Shown: piece after piece, positions 23,440 through 33,648 of the stretch
How positions within the stretch are numbered: position 1 is the first letter of the stretch
Layout: each line of letters begins with the position of its first letter
Origin: Thunnus maccoyii
Lineage: Eukaryota; Chordata; Actinopteri; Scombriformes; Scombridae
Assembly (NCBI RefSeq): GCF_910596095.1
Contig: NC_056533.1
Span: forward strand, 37,298,662 to 37,362,661
DNA length: 64,000 nucleotides
Direction: 5' to 3'
Made by a program: the position numbers and the translations under genes
The notes under the pieces: model-generated
The model's database searches: none
What the model was told of the DNA's origin: nothing
What the model saw: only the letters and a program-made list of their open reading frames with translations

Positions 23440-23730
23440 CTAATGTATGCGCAGATTCAAAATAAATACAGGAGGGTATACAGTGAGCAGAAACACTGCG
23501 CAATAAATCACAATAAGAAAGCTAGATACAATAAACAAAACAGAAACCAACTGTGTCATTGAGATATGAGATACAGAAAGAGACAGCACAAGTGATACTA
23601 TCACAAGTGTCAAACATAAACAAAGGAGGACTGCTATGGTGAAAAGATGAATCAACATGGGAGATATCAGCAGTGTGTTGGAGTTACTGGCAGAAGTCTT
23701 TACATGACAGCTCTTATCTTCTGACCTGAA
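23440..23730 (-). other. Possible orphan exon with two hydrophobic segments
   Basis: On the minus strand a pyrimidine tract and 'ttttttcag' (about 23726) are followed by an open frame: RSEDKSCHVKTSASNSNTLL, then two strongly hydrophobic stretches (LFTIAVLLCLCLTLVIVSLV and VLFIVSSFLIVIYCAVFLL). It ends at a stop near 23440. It looks like the transmembrane/tail exon of a membrane protein, but no upstream exon was found in the 600 bp above it. It may be chance or a gene remnant. Confidence 0.2.
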
Positions 23731-24379
23731 AAAAAAAATGTGAAAGAAATTAAGGACCAGTTGTCACCTGTCAAGCTAGTCAAACTTGAGCAGGGGTTGA
23801 AGTATGACATGACAACAGCAGCCTTCACTGTACTTTCCAGTCTTGCAATGACTACTGTTCTTCTATTAAACTAAAAGATATGAAGCTAAATCTGCAAGAA
23901 AGTATCTGAATCCAGTAGGTGTAGACACAATAAATGAACTGCCGATAAAAAAGATTTTGCACATTCATAAAGCTTGCAGTTCATTGAAACAATAAAACTA
24001 TTCTGAATCAGAATGGTGAAAAGAAAACGTGACAAGTCATCCCATCACCTGTCAAGCTGACAAGGAGCACTGAGCTCAGCATCTAAAATCTCCTGCTAAA
24101 ATGTGCCCAATTTAGAAAAACAGAAACAAAAAGCAAATAATGTCTGCCTTGATGCACAATATATTTAGTTTTAAACCAAAATTCTGTCCAAATCTTACAC
24201 ATTACACCTTTAAAGGGAAAAAACTGCTAATAATCAAAAGAACAAGCCATAATAAGGGCTATAGAAACATGCAGAGGATACAGAAAATGCAATCAAATAC
24301 AGAAAGCCACTGCAAGTTGCACAGAACACAACAGAAATGAGTTAGGTGTGTTGGTAGGGAGGGCAAATACTAAGGACAA

Positions 24380-24890
24380 AAATTTATAATCAGAGAAACA
24401 CAATGCAAATGTTACAGGCACCAGGGTTGGTACCAAGGCAACAGATAATAATTTCTCCTGAAAACAGTACAAAAATGATGAGGCAGGGAAACGTGATAAT
24501 GTCAGAACTTGGGACTGAACATCAAGTTCCCTCTTTGTGTTTCCTCGGACAGTGTTTCCCTGTTGAGCTGCAGTGGAAGTACAGTAACAAAAAGAGGAAC
24601 TTTGGCACTAAAAAGACTGTAATATTGAAAGATATCTACTTGATTTGAATCATTTGGACGCTGAAGCTTCATATTAGCTTCAGATAAACTTTTAAATACA
24701 TTTTTGCACAGAAGACGGACTGTGGACTTTGTCCCCCATCATTTACATTGTATATAAGTGCATTATGAAGGGCTCTTCTAATGGTCAGTATGAACCGGAG
24801 AAATGATTACAGCAAAAAACTGTTTCAATGTTCATTTGGGCACCTGACTGTTGTTGTAAGACTTGAACAATTGTGAACTCATCCTAGTAG
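24380..24890. repeat. Dispersed repeat, family 'gagggaatt/gaagcttcatat', copy at 24.5 kb
   Basis: Contains 'gtttccctgttgagctgcag', 'aaaaagactgtaat', 'gctgaagcttcatatta', 'cttcagataaacttt', 'tttttgcacagaa', and 'gtcagtatgaaccggagaaa' with a closing 'acttgaacaattgtgaac'. The same order occurs at 38.85-39.15 kb, at 42.1-42.4 kb and in the 6.1-7.0 kb duplication. Non-coding. Confidence 0.65.
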
Positions 24891-25545
24891 ACAATGCTGC
24901 TACTTCAACAACAAACTAAGAGAAAAACAGAAACAAAAAGCTAAATACCTCTGCCTTAATTACGCAATAGCATGTGACTGTGAGGAGAAATGTAGAAAGG
25001 CTGGTTATTATAAGAATAGAACGGTGTATTATCATGGTTATGAATTCCATTTTGTCATGGGATTTTCCATCTTTAGGGGTTACATATTGGGTTACATTGG
25101 GTCAAGCCTAGGCCTTGAGGTCACAGAGTGAGCAAAATCAAGTCTTGCAGAGAGAGGCACTGACTTTGGATAGGCAGCTGTCTGTGGTGTTTTGGGGAAG
25201 GCAAAGATCTCTCTGATAAAAGGTAAATCAGCATTGCCATGGTTACCAAGGTCGGAGAGGGCCTTCCTAGACAACACAGATAGGTGAATGCGTAGATCTT
25301 ATTGACACAATCAGACATTCAAACCAGAATGTGCTGGCAGTGACCTGAAGTTCTATGCAATGTGACCTGAACTAACACGGGTAAAATGCAGTTCCTTGTT
25401 TTGAAACTAGTGAACCAATTAGACTATTTTTTCATATTGTAGGCTGATTGGCTGAGGTTAAAGACTTGTGACTATTGCCTGAAAGATAAGATTCCAGTTT
25501 AGTGTTTCATTCACTAAAAGTTCTCATTTAAAGGTAAAAAATCTT
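24891..25545. other. Intergenic DNA, no gene recognised
   Basis: A minus-strand open frame at 25092-25277 (…FAFPKTPQTAAYPKSVPLSA…) is locally protein-like, but I cannot place it in a family and found no splice-consistent neighbours. Confidence 0.35.
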
Positions 25546-27487
25546 TTAATTAAAGCTGCAAGCAGCATTGAATGGGCCCTCACGCCTCCGTGCACGTCAG
25601 GCTGCAGAGCAATCAAAGAGCTTCTGTCATGGGCATGTAGATGTCTTCAGACTCGGGCTGTTTTCAGACAGTGCAAGAAGGAGATAAACATCACTTCCTT
25701 TTTCCACTATTTTTCCTGTTGCTGGGGCTGCTTTGCTGAAATTTCGTAAGGGGCACTATTCAGCCAGTTTGCATCACTGATGGAATATTGTCATGTAGAC
25801 GTGTTCAGGCCGGGAGACTTATCAAACATGTAAAGTTTGGTGCAGACTGGAGCATTGACAATAAAGTTATAGCAACTTTCTCTGTCATGGCGAAATATCA
25901 AATCTCAACGGTGTGAGGATGAGAATTTTCTGCAGGGTGAGACATGTCTGCCTTGCTCACACCTGTGTCATCAAAATCATGCAAGTTTTGGGCCCATTCA
26001 CTTGAATTATAATTAGTAAATTTAAAACTCTTGGTGAGTTTGTATGTAAAACAAATTAATTTCCTCATTTTCATCAAGTCTATTTTTAGAAAGGTAAAGA
26101 CTTTTAACCTACATGACCTGGTCAAAGTTTGATTGAAATGTGTACTGTTAGGTGTGTAGAGACAATAAGTAACTGCAGCTGGACACAGAAAAATACTCAT
26201 ACATTTGAATGGAGAGTGTGAGTGAACTGCTAGGTGCTCGGGCCCCAATAAAGGGAAAACTGCAGTACAGAGCCACAAATTTTAGTTTTGATGGTATTTT
26301 TCTACAGCACTTTATAACTAAACTGTCACCCTCACTCCATTTTTCCCTTCCCCTCATAGGTCATCCCCACTACTGAATTATACATATAAGACCTGTAATT
26401 ATTGTAAAATAAATGATAATAACACCAAACGCCATACAAAGTTTGTATATAATCTTCTATATGTATATAGGCCTTTCTGCTGTATCCTACAAATATGAGC
26501 TGCATTTAACCCCCACACCAGTGGCGGCTGGTGAGTCAAAAAAATGGGGAGGACAGGAGGAAAACCAACATGGAATCTTACAACAAACCGCATCAAACTA
26601 TATCATTGTCCCCCACCTGATGAAATCGGAGGGGTCAGGGACAATTTTATATGCCAATAAAATTGAACCACTCAATTAAAAACAGGATCAATTACACATG
26701 AATGAGTTAGTCCAGACATCTCACTGTAACTTCAACAAGCAAACTACCCACAACACATTATATATATATTTCTGCTGCATTCTTGTTAAGGAGATAAATT
26801 CACACAACAGCCACACAGAGAGACATTTAACCATCAGAGATGAAATTAGCGACCAAAGAGACAGAGAGAGAGAGAAGCTGTATCTGACTCACGTTATCTG
26901 ATGTCTTCTTCTTTCTATCATGGAGATGAAGTATTCATGTCATAGCATCAATTTGTGGCTGTTGGTTATCTTGTTTGTTAGTTAACAACAACTAACTTTA
27001 TAGCTGCTGCTTAACCAGTGATATCATTAGCAATGACAAACAAGCTAACTCTCCGTATGGTTTCTCCGGTTGCTTCTCTCTCCAGCCTCCCTGGCGGTGT
27101 TCTGCTGCTGCGCTGCACAGTCCAGATAATTTTTCCCGTTAGCTTAACAACAGTCTTTAATAGTCCTTCCATGGATGTACATCCTTCAGGCTGCTACAAG
27201 CCAGCTGTTGCATTGGCTAACTCAAGGAGCTACGACATTCCTACGGGCCATGGCAGCCATTTTAGTTACATAGGTGGCGCCAGAGAGCACATTTTGGCAT
27301 TTTGGGGATGAATTTTTACAGTTTATCAAATTTTTCACCAGACCTGATGTGCAGTGCACTGGTGAGTTTTTGAGCATGTTTAGGGGGTCAAATTTAGGTC
27401 TGATGTCTCATAATAATAAAGAAAGAAAGAAACAAACAAACAAACACAAAAAATACAATAGGGCCTTCACCCTTTGGCCTCGGGCCC
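25546..27487 (+). mobile_element. Dispersed element, family 'aaagctgcaagcagc/gggcccgagc', copy 2
   Basis: Starts 'ttaattaaagctgcaagcag' and ends 'cttcaccctttggcctcggg'-'ccctaatta'. The core holds the block shared in inverse with 14.7-15.6 kb. An inner stretch (about 26.5-27.3 kb, starting 'agtggcggctggtgagtca') may be a separate insertion. No transposase recognised. Confidence 0.6.
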
Positions 27488-28760
27488 TAATTAAAGCTGC
27501 AAGCAGCATTGGTCGGGACCTCGCACTCTGGCCTGTCAGGATCAGATCAATTTGCTTTTTAAAAATGAGGGATATTTCTCACAAGTGTGGTGTGTTTTCT
27601 ATTTGGAAAGTTTGATTGACATGTGTACTGTCAGGTGTGTAGAGACAATAAGTAACTGCAGCTGGACACAGAAAATTACTAATATATTTGAATGGAGAGT
27701 GTGAGTGAACCCACACCTTTTTGAACATTTAATGCTTCCACATAGTTTTAGATACAGACTTCATTTGTACTTTAAATGAGACACGAGACTTTGACCTACA
27801 AATCTTGAATTTACATGTTTTTTCTATCTTTCACTGTTTTTGAGATATTAGAATCTGAGTTTTAAAGTCTTTTCTTGCTCCTCCTGTGATTTTATAATGA
27901 GTGTGTATCGCGGAATGTTTCACAGCACTGAGGGAGTGACATCACCAGAAGCAGTTGGAGAGAAGGATTTTAGAATACCCTTTTTTTAAATCTCCTTATA
28001 AACCCCATGAATTTTGCCAAATCTTACATTAAAAATCATATTTTAGTAGGAAATTTCGTGGCGAATCCCTTGATACAGGTTTGAAATTGGTCAGACTTAT
28101 AGATAAGATGTCAGAAGCCTCAGTTTGACACAAAGTTCATGCCCATAGATTGCCTCCCCATTGTTTTACATTGTGAGGTTTGATATGACACTACAAGGGC
28201 TTATAAAATCCAAATTGTTCAAGTTATTACAAAGTTTTTAACAACTTTTTTTCAGCACAGTGTCATAAGTCACCTTTTAACGTTTGAAGCAGATACCATT
28301 AATGCCCTCGGTGGAGATAGTGTTTGTTCGGGGGCCAAAATTGGGGCAAAGTCTTATTTTGAAAGGCTAATTGCGGACTTCCTGTTGGATTTAGGTCAGG
28401 GGTGTCAGCATATTATTTGTAGGTCTTGATGAGATGAATAATTGAGTTTTGGTTTGATCTCTCTACGACATTCATATGGGCCGTGGCGGCCATTTTAGTT
28501 ACATAGATGGTGCTAGAGAGCACATTTTAGCACTTTAGGGCTTAATTTTTACATTTTATCAAATTTGTCACCACACCTGATGTGTGTGCCAAATTTGGTG
28601 AGTTTTTGAGCATGTTTAGGGGGTCAAATTTAGGTGTGATGTCCCGTAATAATTAAGAAAGAAAGAAACAAACACACAAAAAACAATACAATAGTAGGAC
28701 ACAATAGGGTCCTTGCCTGAGCCTTAGAAGGGCGTGTAGACGTGCTGAATGGAAATAGAA
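27488..28760 (+). mobile_element. Dispersed element, family 'aaagctgcaagcagc/gggcccgagc', copy 3
   Basis: Begins directly where copy 2 ends, with 'taattaaagctgcaagcagc'. It repeats the 'gtgtgtagagacaataagta' and 'gagtttttgagcatgtttag' blocks. Its right end is eroded ('gagccttagaagggcgtgta'). Confidence 0.6.
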
Positions 28761-28784
28761 AGCTTCCAAATTAAAGTGCAATTT

Positions 28785-29037
28785 TAATTCCATGAAAGAG
28801 CTTTTAAAGGAGTTTAACAACTCTGTAAAGGAAGAGAGATCAAAGTACTTCTCACGTCCTACTGCTGCAAATCCTCACTACCCCAAACTGCTATTTAGAA
28901 CAATTAACTTCTTTATCCACCACCCTCCCAGTTCCAATGAAGTCTCTTCTATTGAAAGATGTGAGATGATAGTGACCATTCTATTATTTTCTGCATTTGG
29001 AAGATTAAAATCCCCCGTCTTCCTCCAAGAAACATAA
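28785..29037 (+). pseudogene. LINE reverse transcriptase linker fragment (L2/Maui-like)
   Basis: KYFSRPTAANPHYPKLLFRT, followed by INFFIHHP, is the 'YFs.l...n..npk.LF.tIn...' segment found between endonuclease and RT domains of L2-type LINEs. It is interrupted soon after and joins abruptly to a different LINE. Confidence 0.45.
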
Positions 29038-29811
29038 GTATAAAGCAGTGTAAAACATAAATATTGATCACTTTATTCATGGTGTTATTGCAATAGATTA
29101 GGATAGGTGTCAGTTGATACCTTACGTTGAGAATGCATGGAATTTCCTTTTAAGTGAATTTATTAAAGTTGTCGTTAAACATGCTCCTTGGAAAACAATG
29201 AAAGTTAAAGGGAGACATTTACCTTGGATTATTTCAGATTTGATCATTCTTTTTAAATTTAGAGATAAAGCCTGGGCAAAATATCAATTATCTAGGGATC
29301 CAGCTGATTGGGATTTAAGACATTTAAGAAATTTCTGTAAAACAAAAACTAGGAATGCTAAGTCCAACTATTATAGAAATAGACTTTCTCATGATTTACA
29401 TAACCCTAAAAAGATCTAGAAGAGGATGAAAAGTATCCTTATCCCCAGTAACAGCTCTTTCCTCTGTTTGTAGTTCTAAGTCTTTTGTTTCACCTTATTT
29501 AAACATAACTACCAATGGCTCATTTTCTTTCAGATGTATTTTACTCACTGAAATTATGCAAGTTATTTCTGTTCTAAATGTTGGCTACGCTCCTGCTCTC
29601 AATGGCTTAGAGGCTAAGTTTATAAAATTAGCTTCTCAAGTGCTTATTTTTCCACTTGCCGACCTATTTAATCTGTCTGTATCTACATGTAATCTTCCAT
29701 CTATTTGGAAATGTGCTAAAATCACTCCACTACATGAAGGACAAGATTCACTAGATCTTAATAATTATAGACCAATTTCTATTATTTGTACTAAAACAAT
29801 ATTTTATCCCC

Positions 29812-30335
29812 TTTGAATGAAGAACTGAATTTGTCATGTTTCCCCTGATTTGTCATACTTGTTGGATGTTTGTATCTGTACTTTATGTTCTTTTATTTCT
29901 GTGACTTTTTAGAAAGGTTCTTTTTGTTTCTGATATAGTGTTAGCCCTTTTGCATTAATGAAGAACTAAATATGTCATGTTTCCTCTAATTTGTCACATT
30001 TCACAGATATTTATGCTTGGATTTGTTGTATTTCTATATATTAAGAGACGTTTGTGCTCTTTTGTTTCTGACTTGGTGTTGGGGATGTGGCACGTGGACA
30101 CTGACTATAGCAACTTCCACGCTTGGATTCACTATACAATAGATTTGAAACCCTGTTCAACCAATTATCTAATGACAACTGCACACCTGGTCTAGGTTGA
30201 CTACATATGTTGTTTGTCTCATGTCCATGTCCACTCTGACTCTGATGAAGACACAGTAGTGTCAAAACGTTAGTCTGTTTGCACAACTAAAGGCTGTGAA
30301 TTAATCAGTGAGCTCCAGTCTCTTCTGTTCTCTGG
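29812..30335 (+). mobile_element. 524-bp Penelope-like fragment with 14-bp target duplication, inserted in LINE A
   Basis: Flanked by identical 14-bp copies of 'aatattttatcccc' (29798-29811 and 30336-30349), so insertion borders are clear. Inside, two related blocks of about 140 bp start with 'aatgaagaact(g/a)aat' (29816 and 29957). Near the right end 'ctgatgaag...gtcaaaacgttagtc' resembles the hammerhead-type motif seen in Penelope-like elements. No reverse transcriptase is present, so this is a short or non-autonomous copy. Confidence 0.6.
30242..30275 (+). ncRNA. Hammerhead-ribozyme-like core, probably inactive
   Basis: CTGATGA (30242-30248) is followed by a perfect 5-bp hairpin GACAC-AGTA-GTGTC (30250-30263), then AAAAC and a short stem-loop AC-GTTA-GT-C whose GTC would be the cleavage triplet. 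This is the order of a minimal type I hammerhead. The conserved G that should follow stem II is A at 30264, in a CpG-decay context (TCG to TCA). One A (30249) is unpaired next to stem II, and the first stem I pair is T-T. It is likely a fossil ribozyme. Confidence 0.4.
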
Positions 30336-30464
30336 AATATTTTATCCCCATTTTAGTCTGGTTTTCGTTCTAATTTTCTACCACTACTGCCATTGTAAAA
30401 ATTTCCAACACTATAGTCTCATCTTTAGACAAAGGTTAATTGACTGGTTTCATCTAAACCATCA

Positions 30465-31985
30465 ACCTGTCTCTTAGACCCCATCCCAACTAGGCTGCTT
30501 AAAGAAGTCTTACCCTTAGTTAGCACCTCTTTACTAGATATGATCAATCGTCTCTCTGTAGTTGTCTTGTAAGATCTTAGTGCCACATTTGACACCATTG
30601 ACCATCACATCCTATTAGAGATTATTACAGAGACTGGAACATTTAATTGGCATGAAAGGAACTGCATTACATTGGTTTAAATCCTATTTATCAGATCGAT
30701 TTCAGTTTGTACACGTTATGATGAATCCTCTATGCATGCAAGTTCCACAAGGTTCGGTGCTTGGACCAATACTATTCACCTTATATATGCTTCCTTTAGG
30801 TAATATTATTCGGAAACACTCCATTAATTTTCATTGTTATGCAGATGATACCCAATTATATTTATCAATGAAGCCAGATGAAACCAATCAGTTAACAACA
30901 CAGTTATTATGCTTGGCCTTAAACACCTTAGAATCTAATGATATAGCTACTCTAGATGGCATTACCCTGGCCTCCAGCACCACTGTAAGGAATCTGGGAG
31001 TTATCTGGATCTGGATCAGGATAAGTCCTTTAACTCCCACATAAAACAATTTCTTCACTTACATAATATTGCAAAAATCAGGAATATCCTGTCTCAAACA
31101 GATGCAGAAAAACTAGTTCATGTATTTGTTACTTCTAGGCTGGATTATTGCAATTCTTTATTAACAGGCTGCCACAACAAGTCTCTAAAGACTCTCCAGC
31201 TGGTCCAGAATGCAGCTGCACGTGTACTGACAACAACTAGAACAAGAGATCATATTTTTCCCATTTCAGCTTTGCTGCATTGGCTTCCAGTAAAATCCAG
31301 AATTGAATTTAAAATCCTTCTCCTCACCTACAAAGCCCTTAAGGGTCAGGCACTATCATATCTTAAAGAGCTCACAGTACCCTATTACCCCACTAGAACA
31401 CTGTGCTCCCAGAATGCAGGCTTACTGGTGGCTCCTAGAGTCTCTAAAATTAGAATGGGAGGCAGAGCTTTCAGCTATCAAGCTCCTCTCTTGTGGAACC
31501 ATCTTCCAGATTCGGTCCAGGTTGCAGACACCCTCTCTACGTTTAAGAGTAGGCTTAAAAATTCCCTTTTTGATAAAGCTTATAGTTAGGGCCGGCCAAG
31601 CTCGCCTTGGATCAGCACTTAGTTATGCTGCTATAGGCCTAGACTGCTGGGGGACTTCCTATGATGCACTGAGCTCCTCTCTTCTCCTCCTCCTCCTCCT
31701 CCTCTCCATCTGTATGCATTCATGTACCATTAGTTACTAACTTGGCTTCTTCCCCAGAGTTTTTGTGCTTTCTCGTCTCACAGGAAACTCCTGAGTCCGA
31801 GGGTTGACGGCGTTGTCCTGTGGATGTCGGTCCTGACACCTTCTCCGGCTATTTTTGCTATTATTATTACTAGTCATGTCTCTATTATTATTATTGTTGT
31901 TATTGTTATTATTGTTGTTATTATGTTTCTCTGTGTCTCTCTTCCCCCCCTCCCCCTCCCTTGGTTGAGCATTATCTTCTTTGCT
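30465..31985 (+). pseudogene. L2/Maui-type LINE, 3' half, inserted in LINE A
   Basis: The translation shows LLKEVLPLVSTSLLDMIN, then after an internal deletion [56 protein letters not shown], the catalytic [10 protein letters not shown], and the C-terminal LHWLPVKSRIEFKILLLTYK and MGGRAFSYQAPLLWNHLPDS, ending LFDKAYS at a stop near 31587. All are hallmarks of L2/Maui polyproteins. The 3' UTR has TTATTA repeats (31855-31925) and a C-rich stretch. A frameshift at about 30650 and others make it non-functional. LINE A coding sequence resumes at about 31985. Confidence 0.8.
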
Positions 31986-32940
31986 ACATCTGCTATTGGT
32001 GTCTCTCAACAGATATTATATTGGTTTAATTTTTACTTCCGTAACCATCGTCAGTGTGCTTCTTTTCATCACAATCAATCAGATTATTTAACTGTTAAAC
32101 TGTTAAACTGCAAAAAGGGTATACCTCAAGGATCTATTTTAGGACATTTACTTTTCTCTATTTTTATTAATAATCTTCCTAAAATTTGTTCTTATTGTTT
32201 TGTTGTTATATGCAGATGACATGGTTATATACACATCTGATTCTGATATAACTAAAATTCAAAGCTCTCTGCAATCAGAATTTTCTTGTGTTAAAAAATG
32301 TTTTTTAAATAACAATCTCATCTTAAACAAGCAGAAGTCTTGTAGCATGTTGTTTGGTACTAGTTATAATCTAAATCATTCACCTGCTGAGTTGGCTATT
32401 AATTTTACTGATGGGTCTCCACTTAAAGTTGATCAGTTTAAATATTTGGGACTTTGGATTGATTCTGAATTGTCTTTAAGGCCTCATATTGATTTTATAA
32501 GAAATAAAACAAAAGATTGTTGATCAGATTGGAATAATTTGCCTAACTCACTCCAATTGATTACTTCTTTCCATGACTTCAAGACCTTGTTGCTTGTCCG
32601 CCCTAAATCCAGTTGTTCTTGTTTTTTTATTGTATGTACCTTCATTTTTGTTCATAAGTAGACTTTATTCTTTGTCATAATGTTATTTGATATTTTCCAT
32701 TTATTTTATTTCTTGCTCATTTTTTGTACAGATGACTCATGTAACAGATGTAGCAGGTGGAGTTTGGGATGGTGGGAGAGCCCTTGTGTGTATGTCCATG
32801 TTGATGTTATTATATTGATTGTTTGTGTTATTGTATTGTTCAATGTATTATTCAATGTATTAAAAACAAGATTTTGCATCTCAAGGGGCTTATCCTCTAT
32901 TTAAATTTTGAGATAAAAATAAAACAGAGGAAGGGTAGGT

Positions 32941-33290
32941 GTGACTGGGACTGCTCCAGACTGGTTTAAGTCTTATCTGAGTGATTATGCAAAGATCACC
33001 TGCAGTTTTCAAGGGTTTATTCTTGGCCTTTCACTGTTCTGTATCTACATGTTACCACTGGGTCAAGTTATCTGCTCCAGGATTTCTTTCCAGTTTTATG
33101 CTGATGATACACAAATCTATTTGTCCATAAATCCATCAGATCTCACCTCAGTTACCTCACTCACCACCTGTCTTTCAGACATAAGGTCCAGGATGTACAG
33201 TAACTTCCTAATGCTGAACAATGACAAAACATCCAAATTGTCATTCAAAGGTTTTAGAGTGGGAATTGTGTACAAATGTGTCATTCAATA
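32941..33290 (+). pseudogene. Second L2-type LINE reverse transcriptase fragment
   Basis: [33 protein letters not shown], and FYADDTQIYLSINPSDL with SNFLMLNNDKT are RT motifs of the L2 group. The catalytic YADD is kept, but PQGSVLGP is eroded to QGFILGLS. Both ends are truncated. Confidence 0.75.
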
Positions 33291-33459
33291 ACAGAACATT
33301 GATTGTGTTTAAGTTTCAATTCCCCAGTAATTTGTGATGAGAACAGTACGTCTCCATGTTATCAACAATTCATGTGAAAAGTCTTATCTAATCTTATGTA
33401 ACTATCATTAGGTTCACTAAAACCAGCTATGCAGCTGACCTATTGTTCTGAAACATTAG

Positions 33460-33515
33460 ATTAAGAATAAGATGAAGATTAAGATTAAGATTTCTTTATT
33501 GTCATTTCTCAGAGC
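33460..33515 (-). mobile_element. LINE 3' tail with TTAATC repeats (reverse orientation)
   Basis: 'ttaagaataagatgaagatt' runs into 'aagatttctttattgtcatt'. On the minus strand this reads AATGACAATAAAGAAATCTTAATCTTAATC, the hexamer-tailed 3' end of a teleost LINE. It ends about 70 bp upstream of the TATA box of the next gene. Confidence 0.5.
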
Positions 33516-33580
33516 TCAGCATGCATAGTGTACATACCAGGGCTTTCGACAGGCCCAGCTTCTGCACACCTCCATACCTG

Positions 33581-33589
33581 TATATAAAG
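33581..33589 (+). promoter_or_regulatory. TATA box of the ZP-domain gene
   Basis: 'tatataaag' stands 60-68 bp upstream of the start codon. A start of transcription near 33610-33615 would leave a 5' UTR of about 35 bp. The context 'cctgtatataaagatg' is a good match to a vertebrate TATA element. Confidence 0.6.
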
Positions 33590-33648
33590 ATGCTCCAGGT
33601 GGATGTGAGAGGCAGAGAATTTGGAGACAGAGGTGAGTCTGGTGCATC

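Larger units (their letters stand above)
29050..32920 (+). pseudogene. Dead non-LTR retrotransposon (LINE A), split by two later insertions
   Basis: Three separated parts of one LINE lie in order. Part 1 (about 29050-29811) is the endonuclease-RT linker (VENAWNFLLSEFIKVVVKHA, FKFRDKAWAKYQLS, RNAKSNYYRNRL) and early RT (IWKCAKITPL, LDLNNYRPISII). Part 2 (about 30350-30450) carries the SGFR block. Part 3 (about 31985-32600) has KKGIPQGSILGHLLFSIFIN, the catalytic YADD box after one frame change (YADDMVIYTSDSD), QFKYLGLWIDSEL and the terminal WNNLPNSLQ. The tail (about 32600-32920) ends in 'gagataaaaataaaa'. Many stops are present. The clade is uncertain; it is unlike the L2 copy inserted in it. 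Confidence 0.7.

Noticed and set aside
27018-27615. Two overlapping plus-strand frames near 27.0-27.6 kb
   Set aside because: They cross the boundary between two copies of a dispersed element and contain its conserved non-coding ends.
31737-32009. Minus-strand frame with poly-asparagine
   Set aside because: It is the antisense of the TTATTA-rich 3' UTR of the L2 element.
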